Positions 1 to 5,148 of a stretch of 7,033 nt of DNA are shown one piece after another (position 1 is the stretch's first letter; each line of letters starts with the position of its first letter). The translations under genes were made by a program, and so were the position numbers. The notes below the pieces were generated by a model. The model did not search any database. It had not been told where the DNA came from and saw only the letters and a list, made by a program, of their open reading frames with translations. The DNA comes from 66-474 sp035572335 (lineage in GTDB: Bacteria; Pseudomonadota; Gammaproteobacteria; Xanthomonadales; Rhodanobacteraceae): the NCBI GenBank assembly GCA_035572335.1, contig DATNAW010000197.1:1-7033 (forward strand), written 5' to 3'.

Positions 1-59
1 GGAAATGGGTTGACCGCAGCACCCCGGCCGCGCATGCCGGTATGATGCCCCGAGATCGC
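1..59 (+). other. Left edge: upstream gene end or promoter, unresolved
   Basis: This should hold the end of pntA1 or the spacer after it. The three forward frames close at 13 (TGA), 45 (TGA) and 74 (TGA, overlapping the pntA2 ATG), and no residue pattern lets me choose between them. TTGACC at 10-15 and TATGAT at 41-46 each resemble sigma-70 boxes, but they are 25 bp apart, too far to pair. CCGGC (24-28) and GCCGG (36-40) can form a short stem. Confidence 0.3.
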
Positions 60-65
60 AGGAGG
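60..65 (+). promoter_or_regulatory. Ribosome binding site of pntA2
   Basis: AGGAGG is a perfect Shine-Dalgarno core, five bases before the ATG at 71. It fixes the pntA2 start and shows that this gene can be translated independently of whatever lies to its left. Confidence 0.85.
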
Positions 66-70
66 GAAAC

Positions 71-385
71 ATGATTACCGGGTTTCTTGCACTGTACATC
101 TTCATGTTGGCGGCGTTCACCGGCTACGAGATCATCAGTCGGGTGCCAGTCATTTTGCACACGCCGCTGATGTCGGGTTCCAACTTCGTGCATGGGATCG
201 TGCTGGTGGGCGCGATGGTGGCGCTGGGGCATGCCGACACGCCGATCGAAATCGCCATCGGCGTGGTCGCGGTCCTGCTTGCCGCGGGCAACGTCGCGGG
301 CGGCTACGTGGTCACCGAACGCATGCTGGAGATGTTCAAGACATCGAAGCCCGCCGCTTCGCGACCGGCGGAGAAAAAACAATGA
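71..385 (+). CDS. pntA2: NAD(P) transhydrogenase, alpha subunit part 2 (membrane segment)
   Basis: This 104-residue protein is the membrane part (domain II) of the alpha subunit of the proton-translocating NAD(P) transhydrogenase, which uses the proton gradient to drive hydride transfer from NADH to NADP+ at the inner membrane. It shows three hydrophobic spans (about 3-19, 35-54 and 58-82), the family segment GYEIISRVPVILHTPLMSGSN (residues 18-38) and the closing GGYVVTERMLEMF. A short polar, Lys/Pro-rich tail follows. The size fits bacteria in which the alpha subunit is split in two, unlike the single long PntA of E. coli. The start is supported by AGGAGG at 60-65, five bases before the ATG. 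The stop overlaps the pntB start (ATGA), so the two are translationally coupled. The NAD(H)-binding part (pntA1) is expected just left of the window. Family assignment is firm. Confidence 0.95.
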   Translation: MITGFLALYIFMLAAFTGYEIISRVPVILHTPLMSGSNFVHGIVLVGAMVALGHADTPIEIAIGVVAVLLAAGNVAGGYVVTERMLEMFKTSKPAASRPAEKKQ

Positions 386-1851
386 CGCTCCCGACCTGGG
401 TACCCACCGTCGTCGAAGCGATCTACTTCATCGCCGCCGTCCTTTTCATCTGGGGCCTGAAACGCATGAGCTCGCCGCGCACCGCGCGCACGGGCATCGT
501 GTGGGCGGGCGCCGGCATGGCGGCCGCGATCATCGTGACGTTCTTCCTGCCCGGCATGCACAACCTCTGGTGGATGATCGCCGCCATCGTGGTCGGCGTG
601 GTGCTGTCGTGGATCGTCGGGCGGCGCGTGCCGATGACCGCGATGCCGCAGATGGTGGCACTGTTCAACGGCATGGGCGGTGGTGCGGCCGCGGCGATCG
701 GGGCGGTGGAACTGATCAAGTTCAATGCAGCGCTTGGCTTGGTGCCAAACACCTCGCCGATCCAGCCCGAAGCCTGGGCCGATGTGGCAACGCATCTCGG
801 CACCACGGAATTGGTACTGGCGTTTGTCGGCGTACTGATCGGCGCAGTCTCGTTCACGGGGTCGCTGATTGCGTTCGCGAAACTGCAGGGCTGGATGGAT
901 CGCCGCTTCGTGTTTCCGATGCAGCGCTGGGTGAACCTGGCGATCTTCGTGGTGGCGGTGGTATGCGGTGCGCTCGCGCTGGCCGCCGGCATTGAAGGCC
1001 ATGCGTTCGCGTGGGGCCTGCTGGTCGGTTTCATCGTGTTGTCGCTGGTGTTCGGTATCGCGATGACGCTGCCGATCGGCGGTGCCGACATGCCGGTCGT
1101 GATCTCGATGTACAACGCGTTCACTGGCCTCGCCGTCGCGTTCGAAGGCTTCGTGTTGCAGAACGAAGCCATGATCATCGCCGGCATGGTGGTGGGAGCG
1201 GCCGGCACGCTGCTGACGCAGTTGATGGCGAAAGCCATGAACCGCTCGCTCGGCAACGTGCTGTTCGGCAACTTCGGCGCGGGCGGGGGCGCCCAGCAGC
1301 AGGAGATCGCCGGCGCGCTGAAACCGATCGACGCCAATGATGCGGCGGTGATGATGGCCTACGCCGAACGCGTCGCGATCGTGCCGGGCTACGGCATGGC
1401 CGTGGCGCAGGCGCAGCACAAGATCTGGGAATTCGCGAAGCTGCTGATCGAGCGCGGCGTCAAGGTGAAGTTCGCGATCCATCCCGTCGCGGGCCGCATG
1501 CCCGGTCACATGAACGTCTTGCTGGCCGAAGCTGGCGTGCCGTACGACCTGATCGAGGACATGGACGACATCAATCCCGAATTCCCGAACATCGACGTCG
1601 CGCTGGTGATCGGCGCCAACGACGTCGTGAATCCGGTGGCGCGCACCGACAAGAATTCGCCGATCTACGGGATGCCGATTCTCGACGTCGCGAAAGCGAA
1701 GAACGTCGTTGTGATCAAGCGTGGCCGCGGCAAGGGGTTCGCCGGCATCGAGAACGCGTTGTTCTACGCCGACAACACGCGCATGTTGTACGGCGACGGC
1801 CAGGCGGCGGCGGGCGAGCTGGTTGCCGGATTGAAAACGCTGGACGTGTAG
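382..1851 (+). CDS. pntB: NAD(P) transhydrogenase, beta subunit
   Basis: This 489-residue protein is the beta subunit of the proton-translocating transhydrogenase. It supplies the remaining membrane helices and the NADP(H)-binding domain III, and makes NADPH from NADH using the proton motive force. About eight or nine hydrophobic spans fill residues 5-285. The soluble domain covers about 310-489 and holds the family hallmarks: GYGMAVAQAQH (336-346), HPVAGRMPGHMN (367-378), GANDVVNPVA (411-420), KRGRGKGFAGIEN (446-458) and NTRMLYGD (465-472). Length is normal and I see no damage. The ATG overlaps the pntA2 stop by four bases, and GGAG at 370-373 lies eight bases upstream. At the position where I align E. 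coli beta-His91 (MPELVAILH), this protein has Asn96 (MPQMVALFN); see findings. Transcription ends toward the palindromic element at 1868-1931. Identification is firm. Confidence 0.96.
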   Translation: MTLPTWVPTVVEAIYFIAAVLFIWGLKRMSSPRTARTGIVWAGAGMAAAIIVTFFLPGMHNLWWMIAAIVVGVVLSWIVGRRVPMTAMPQMVALFNGMGGGAAAAIGAVELIKFNAALGLVPNTSPIQPEAWADVATHLGTTELVLAFVGVLIGAVSFTGSLIAFAKLQGWMDRRFVFPMQRWVNLAIFVVAVVCGALALAAGIEGHAFAWGLLVGFIVLSLVFGIAMTLPIGGADMPVVISMYNAFTGLAVAFEGFVLQNEAMIIAGMVVGAAGTLLTQLMAKAMNRSLGNVLFGNFGAGGGAQQQEIAGALKPIDANDAAVMMAYAERVAIVPGYGMAVAQAQHKIWEFAKLLIERGVKVKFAIHPVAGRMPGHMNVLLAEAGVPYDLIEDMDDINPEFPNIDVALVIGANDVVNPVARTDKNSPIYGMPILDVAKAKNVVVIKRGRGKGFAGIENALFYADNTRMLYGDGQAAAGELVAGLKTLDV

Positions 1852-1867
1852 ACCGCAATCACGAGAC

Positions 1868-1931
1868 TTGTAGGAGCGCGCCTTGCGCGCGACCTTGTGC
1901 GATGCATCGCGGCCGTGGGCCGCTCCTACAA
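1868..1931. repeat. Palindromic repeat element (TGTAGGAGCG type)
   Basis: The element is 64 bp long and bounded by perfect 11-bp inverted ends, TTGTAGGAGCG (1868-1878) and CGCTCCTACAA (1921-1931). Inside are three smaller palindromes: GCGCG-CCTTG-CGCGC (1876-1890), GCGATGCATCGC (1899-1910) and GGCC-GTG-GGCC (1911-1921). Its ends match the short interspersed palindromic repeats found in many intergenic regions of Xanthomonadales and pseudomonads; that link is recalled, not searched, and only one copy lies in this window. It sits between the convergent genes pntB and the minus-strand membrane protein and may stop transcription from both sides, though there is no long T-run. It overlaps the last six bases of the minus-strand gene. 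Confidence 0.8.
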
Positions 1932-2444
1932 AGGATTCTGCCGCGGTGGGCGAACCAGCCACGTGGCGACGATCGCCGCAAGCACCGCGGCGCCTGCATA
2001 GACCAGCACCGACGCCGCGCTCAGGCCCAGCTTGGCGACTTGCAACGTCAGCCCGATGCCGCCGGTGCGGAGCGCCTGCCCGAAGGGATAACCGGTCGCC
2101 GCCGCCACCCGCGCGATGGCGACAAGGCTTGCTGCGTACGCACCCGCCAGCAACGCGGCGAGCGCTGCGACGCTGCCCGCCCAGCGTGCGTACAGGCAGC
2201 CGCAGAACTTCAATACAAGCGTCAATGGAATGGTCAGCAGCAGGATCATCCAGCTGGGGCGAATGCCCAGCACGAGCGCGGCGAACGCTGCGACCGCACC
2301 GGTGGCGAGCGTGCACATCAACCAGCCGAAAGCCGCGGTCACGCCCGCCATGATGCGCGTCACCGCCGATGGCGATTCGCGCACGGCGGTGGCGGATGCG
2401 GACGGAAGGGATTGGTCCACGCGGTTTTTCCGGGGCGGGGGCAT
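1926..2444 (-). CDS. Small integral membrane protein, function unknown
   Basis: I do not recognise a family for this protein. From the ATG at 2444 it has 172 residues: a polar, slightly basic N-terminus (1-30), then hydrophobic stretches at about 31-61 (one long or two short spans), 64-83, 88-112 and 142-164, and a basic tail. A CGC motif lies at 81-83, at the end of the second span. It is therefore an inner-membrane protein with about four helices. In-frame alternatives are ATG at 2495 and GTG at 2513, which would add 17 or 23 residues including a CAVC pair. I prefer 2444 because a TATCAT -10-like box lies just before it and the added segment falls in the divergent promoter region. No good ribosome site supports any of the three. 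Its last codon and TAG stop lie inside the palindromic repeat. It is convergent with pntB and divergent from sufT. Confidence 0.65.
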   Translation of the reverse strand: MPPPRKNRVDQSLPSASATAVRESPSAVTRIMAGVTAAFGWLMCTLATGAVAAFAALVLGIRPSWMILLLTIPLTLVLKFCGCLYARWAGSVAALAALLAGAYAASLVAIARVAAATGYPFGQALRTGGIGLTLQVAKLGLSAASVLVYAGAAVLAAIVATWLVRPPRQNPL

Positions 2445-2449
2445 TCCCG

Positions 2450-2455
2450 ATGATA
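2450..2455 (-). promoter_or_regulatory. Possible -10 box for the minus-strand membrane protein
   Basis: On the minus strand this reads TATCAT, close to the sigma-70 -10 consensus. It ends only five bases before the preferred ATG at 2444, so transcription would start at or next to the start codon and give a leaderless or nearly leaderless mRNA. The matching -35 position (2473-2478) reads CGCCGT, a poor match. If the gene starts at 2495 or 2513 instead, this box would be inside the coding region and meaningless. Confidence 0.35.
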
Positions 2456-2472
2456 GAACAGGCGTACCGCAA

Positions 2473-2542
2473 ACGGCGCAATCGCTGATCTCCATCAGGC
2501 GCTGCCTTGGCACGTGTTGTTATCCTTGAAGGATTGCGCCGT
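2473..2542. repeat. 11-bp inverted repeat in the divergent promoter region
   Basis: ACGGCGCAATC (2473-2483) is repeated as its perfect reverse complement, GATTGCGCCGT (2532-2542), with 48 bases between. The left arm covers the predicted -35 position of the leftward promoter, and the right arm covers the predicted start of transcription of sufT. A smaller dyad, CTGAT-CTCC-ATCAG (2485-2498), lies between the arms. The pattern could be paired operator sites or a stem; no known regulator motif is recognised. Confidence 0.5.
2518..2526 (+). promoter_or_regulatory. Possible extended -10 promoter for sufT
   Basis: TGTTATCCT fits an extended -10 box (TG, one base, then TATCCT). It would start transcription near 2533 and leave a leader of about 30 bases before the sufT ATG at 2563. 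No convincing -35 lies upstream, which extended -10 promoters can tolerate. Confidence 0.35.
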
Positions 2543-2562
2543 CAACCCAATCTTCCACAGCA

Positions 2563-3120
2563 ATGTCCGGATTCAGTGCCAGCAGCGAGCCCTTTACCCT
2601 GCAACGCGATTGCCACGCGGTGCACGTGCCGTACGGCGACGTGGTGAACCTGCCCGCCGGGCAGACCGGCTACATCACGCAATCGCTCGGTGGCAGCTTC
2701 ACGGTTTACGTCGAAGGCAGCCTGTTCCGCATCGACGGCAAGGATGCCGATGCGCTCGGCAAACCGCCGCCGGAGCCGCTGCGCGTGTCCGAGGACGCGG
2801 GCGACGAAGACATCGAACGCGTGGTCTGGGAACAGTTGCGCACCTGCTTCGATCCGGAAATCCCGATCAACGTGGTCGACCTCGGCCTCGTGTACGACCT
2901 GAGCCTCGAACACCTCGACGATGGCCGGCGCAAGGTGTATGTCAAGCTCACGCTGACCGCACCGGGCTGCGGCATGGGCGATATCCTGGTCGAGGATGCG
3001 CGCAGCAAGCTGGAAATGATCCCGACCGTCGAGGAAGCGCAGATCGACCTGGTGTTCGATCCGCCGTGGAACCAGTCCATGATGTCGGACGAAGCCAAGC
3101 TGCAGACCGGCATGATGTGA
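2563..3120 (+). CDS. sufT: Iron-sulfur cluster assembly/maturation protein SufT
   Basis: This 185-residue cytosolic protein belongs to the SufT branch of the MIP18 (DUF59) family, which helps mature iron-sulfur proteins when demand is high. Residues 1-75 form the extension typical of SufT, including LPAGQTGYITQSLGGSFTVY (30-49). The MIP18 domain covers about 82-175, with the hallmark DPEIPINVVDLGLVYDL (97-113) and the conserved cysteine in TAPGCGMGD (132-140). The end has the usual DPPWNQSMMSD segment. Length is normal and the gene is intact. The ribosome site before the ATG is weak, but no upstream in-frame start exists and the N-terminus reads like the family. The neighbours are an unknown membrane protein and a sulfotransferase, not sufBCDS, so it appears to be a single-gene unit with its own promoter. 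Confidence 0.93.
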   Translation: MSGFSASSEPFTLQRDCHAVHVPYGDVVNLPAGQTGYITQSLGGSFTVYVEGSLFRIDGKDADALGKPPPEPLRVSEDAGDEDIERVVWEQLRTCFDPEIPINVVDLGLVYDLSLEHLDDGRRKVYVKLTLTAPGCGMGDILVEDARSKLEMIPTVEEAQIDLVFDPPWNQSMMSDEAKLQTGMM

Positions 3121-3152
3121 GCGCCGCGCCTTCGGCCGCTGCGGCATTCGAC

Positions 3153-3158
3153 TAAGCT
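3153..3158 (+). promoter_or_regulatory. Weak -10-like box before the sulfotransferase gene
   Basis: TAAGCT at 3153-3158 with TTCGGC at 3131-3136 (17 bp apart) is the best sigma-70-like pair in the 80-bp gap after sufT, but the -35 is poor. A GCCGGC stem (3166-3171 with 3178-3183) follows within the would-be leader. Read-through from sufT is equally possible. Confidence 0.25.
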
Positions 3159-3200
3159 GCCATCGGCCGGCTCTGGCGCCGGCGTGATTCGGACCATGCG

Positions 3201-4835
3201 ATGCGTGAGCGGACGGGAACGGAGGCGGCAGGTACGGCGAATGCAGCGAGTGTCCTGATCGACCGCGGCAACGCGTCGCTTCGGCAAGGACGGGTTGCCG
3301 AAGCGCTCGAACACTATTTCGCGGCGCTCGCGCTGCAACCGGAGCGCTTCGAAGCACACGCCAACCTCGGGGCCCTGCTGCTTGCCGCCAACCGTTTCGG
3401 CGAGGCCGAAATGCACCTGCGTCGTGCGCTCGCATTGCGTTCGCAGGAAGTGCCGTTGCACATTGCGTTGGGACAGGCTTGCGGCGGGCAGGGACGTTTC
3501 GAAGAGGCCGAATCCTGTTTGATGCGTGCGCTCGCGCTCGCACCCGGCGATGCCAGCGTGCTGTTGGCAGTGGCCGGCCTGCTTCGGCAGCGCGGCCGGT
3601 TTGCGCAAGCGGCCGACGCGTACCGGCGCGTGCTGCAGCGGCAGCCGCGGCACGCGCTGGCACATTACGGACTCGGGCATTGCCTGCGTGAACAAGGCCT
3701 CGCTTCGGAAGCCGCGGACAGCTTCGCGCGTGCCGTCGCGGCGCAGCCCGACTACGTCGACGCGCACTACCGCCTGGCGGTGCTTCGTCCCGGTGAAGCG
3801 GACACCGCGTGTCTCGCGCAATTGGAATCGCTGCGTACTCGTGTGGCGACACTGCCGTTGCCGCAGCAGATCCGCTACTGGTTCACGCTGGGCCGGCGTC
3901 GCGAGGATGCCGGCATGTACGACGATGCGTTCACCGCGTACGCGGAGGGCAACCGCCTGCAATACCAAGCCCTTGCGCCCGCGGATCGCCAGGCGGAACA
4001 GGAGTCGCTCGACGCATGCTTCGTCGAGCGCATCCGCGCCGTCTTCGATACCGAAACCTTGCATCGCGCGACGCGCGCGCGCACCTCCGATACGCGCGTA
4101 GCCGTGTTTGTCGTGGGCATGCCGCGTTCCGGCACCAGCCTCATCGAACAGATGCTGGCGTCGCATCCCGCCGTGCACGGCGGCGGCGAAATGCGGCACC
4201 TGCCCGTGATCCTGGAAGAGGCGTTCGGTTTCGGGGAATCGGCGTCCGCCGATGCTTATCCGGAAATCGTCCCCACGCTTGCCGGGGAAGCGCTGGAACG
4301 AGTGGAGCACTCCTACATGGATCGTGCATGGCGGAATGCTGGCGGCGCGACCCACGTCACCGACAAACTGACAGGCAATTTCCTGCACCTCGGCATGATC
4401 GCTTTGTCGTTGCCCCGCGCGAAGATCGTCCACGTGACGCGGGATCCGCGCGATACCTGCTTTTCCTGCTTCGCGAACCTGTTCAGGTTGGGCGACATCC
4501 CATACAGCTACGACCTCGAAACGCTCGGCCGGCATTGCGTGCGCCGGCAGTCGCTGATGGCGCACTGGCATGCGCTGCTGCCTGCGGACCGAATCATGCT
4601 GCTGCGTTACGAGGACCTGGTCGGCGACACCGAACGCGTGTTGCGCACGTTGCTTGATTTCCTCGGCTTGCCGTGGAATGAAAGTTGCCTCGACTTCCAT
4701 CGGCAAAAGCGCGCCGTGCACACGGTGAGCGCGGGCCAGGTCGGGCAACCGGTTTACGCAACCTCTGTGGCGCGCTGGCGCCGCTTCCAGACGCACCTCA
4801 AGCCCTTGCTGGATATTCTTGAGAACGCACATTGA
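3201..4835 (+). CDS. TPR-repeat sulfotransferase family protein
   Basis: This 544-residue two-part protein has no visible signal peptide, so it is probably cytosolic. Residues 16-184 form five tandem TPR units of about 34 residues each (near 16, 50, 84, 118 and 152), and a degenerate sixth may lie at 224-256; such arrays bind protein partners. Residues 300-540 are a PAPS-dependent sulfotransferase domain. The 5'-phosphosulfate loop is VVGMPRSGTSLIEQML (304-319), and the 3'-phosphate site is VHVTRDPRDTCFS (410-422). A GGGEMR segment (327-332) holds Glu330, which may match the catalytic Glu of tyrosylprotein sulfotransferases, and TDKLTGNF lies at 387-394. The substrate is unknown; peptide, protein or small-molecule sulfation are all possible. 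The ATG at 3201 has only a weak GGA seven bases upstream; the ATG at 3196 is out of frame and closes at once. I see no truncation. Confidence 0.9.
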   Translation: MRERTGTEAAGTANAASVLIDRGNASLRQGRVAEALEHYFAALALQPERFEAHANLGALLLAANRFGEAEMHLRRALALRSQEVPLHIALGQACGGQGRFEEAESCLMRALALAPGDASVLLAVAGLLRQRGRFAQAADAYRRVLQRQPRHALAHYGLGHCLREQGLASEAADSFARAVAAQPDYVDAHYRLAVLRPGEADTACLAQLESLRTRVATLPLPQQIRYWFTLGRRREDAGMYDDAFTAYAEGNRLQYQALAPADRQAEQESLDACFVERIRAVFDTETLHRATRARTSDTRVAVFVVGMPRSGTSLIEQMLASHPAVHGGGEMRHLPVILEEAFGFGESASADAYPEIVPTLAGEALERVEHSYMDRAWRNAGGATHVTDKLTGNFLHLGMIALSLPRAKIVHVTRDPRDTCFSCFANLFRLGDIPYSYDLETLGRHCVRRQSLMAHWHALLPADRIMLLRYEDLVGDTERVLRTLLDFLGLPWNESCLDFHRQKRAVHTVSAGQVGQPVYATSVARWRRFQTHLKPLLDILENAH

Positions 4836-4993
4836 GCGCGTTTAATCGGGAACGGTTTTATCAGTGAACCGGCGCTGCGCATTGGCTGTCTGCACGCTGA
4901 ATGTCTTGCTGCGTTGCAGCGTGACCGCCCGTTGACATTTGTTTACGTTGCGCCGGCTCGCTGGTGTGAGGGCGCCATACGGGCAGTCCGCGC

Positions 4994-5055
4994 ACGCACC
5001 GTTCGGTGCGTTGCTTGCAAGGTTTCAAGCAGGGCTTGGCGGCAGACACGCCGCC
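4994..5055 (+). promoter_or_regulatory. Three tandem hairpins in the protease leader
   Basis: Hairpin 1 is the perfect 18-base dyad ACGCACCG/CGGTGCGT (4994-5011). Hairpin 2 pairs GCTTG (5013-5017) with CAAGC (5026-5030). Hairpin 3 pairs GGCGGC (5038-5043) with GCCGCC (5050-5055) around a six-base loop. They follow one another almost without gaps, upstream of the protease start. This may be a structured 5' leader; it matches no riboswitch class I know. Confidence 0.4.
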
Positions 5056-5070
5056 GGGTGGGGAGTATGC

Positions 5071-5148
5071 ATGGCGGATTTTGCGTCGCGCGGCTGCGTG
5101 TTCGCAAACGCTGCCGTGCGTCTCCCCTACCAGAAAGGAGCTCTGTGA
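5071..5148 (+). CDS. Possible 25-residue leader peptide coupled to the protease gene
   Basis: The ORF has an ATG five bases after GGGGAG (5060-5065) and runs 25 codons. Its stop codon shares a base with the protease start (TGATG at 5146-5150), an arrangement typical of translational coupling. The peptide, beginning MADFASRGCVF, resembles no known leader peptide and has no run of one amino acid. The protease has a strong ribosome site of its own inside this ORF, so the small ORF may be chance. Confidence 0.25.
   Translation: MADFASRGCVFANAAVRLPYQKGAL
5132..5140 (+). promoter_or_regulatory. Ribosome binding site of the sedolisin gene
   Basis: AGAAAGGAG is a strong Shine-Dalgarno sequence, seven bases before the ATG at 5148. 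It decides the start of the protease gene and places the signal peptide right at the N-terminus. Confidence 0.85.

Larger units (their letters stand above)
4836..5147 (+). other. 312-bp intergenic leader region upstream of the protease
   Basis: I see no convincing full-length gene here. The stretch holds several small dyads: CACGCTG (4893-4899) with CAGCGTG (4917-4923), which competes with GCTGC-GTT-GCAGC (4908-4920). A perfect TTGACA -35-like box lies at 4932-4937, but nothing at the right distance downstream resembles a -10. Three tandem hairpins follow at 4994-5055, then a possible 25-codon ORF (5071-5148) and the protease ribosome site. No terminator with a T-run follows the sulfotransferase gene. 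Confidence 0.6.

Noticed and set aside
10..46. TTGACC and TATGAT as a sigma-70 promoter for pntA2
   Set aside because: The spacing is 25 bp instead of about 17, and pntA2 is normally co-transcribed with the gene before it.
304..2481. 725-codon minus-strand open frame across pntA2, pntB and the next gene
   Set aside because: It runs antisense to clear pnt genes, is full of Arg, His and Asp as antisense frames of GC-rich genes are, and matches no family. It is a composition shadow.
2514..3155. 213-codon plus-strand frame overlapping sufT
   Set aside because: It is in another frame than the conserved SufT motifs, and its translation is Arg/Pro-rich without recognisable content.
3166..3183. GCCGGC stem-loop as a terminator of sufT
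   Set aside because: The stem is only six base pairs and is followed by no T-run, so an intrinsic terminator is not supported.
2706..4832. 708-codon minus-strand open frame opposite sufT and the sulfotransferase
   Set aside because: Both plus-strand genes here have recognisable domains. The antisense translation is low-complexity Arg/His-rich with no motif and crosses two unrelated genes.
4893..4923. CACGCTG/CAGCGTG stem as terminator of the sulfotransferase gene
   Set aside because: It has a 17-base loop and no T-run, and it competes with an internal hairpin. Termination cannot be claimed.
4939..5148. 69-codon plus-strand ORF from a TTG start
   Set aside because: There is no ribosome site at the TTG, and most of it lies over the hairpins. 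Only its last 25 codons, from the ATG at 5071, have any support and are listed separately at low confidence.
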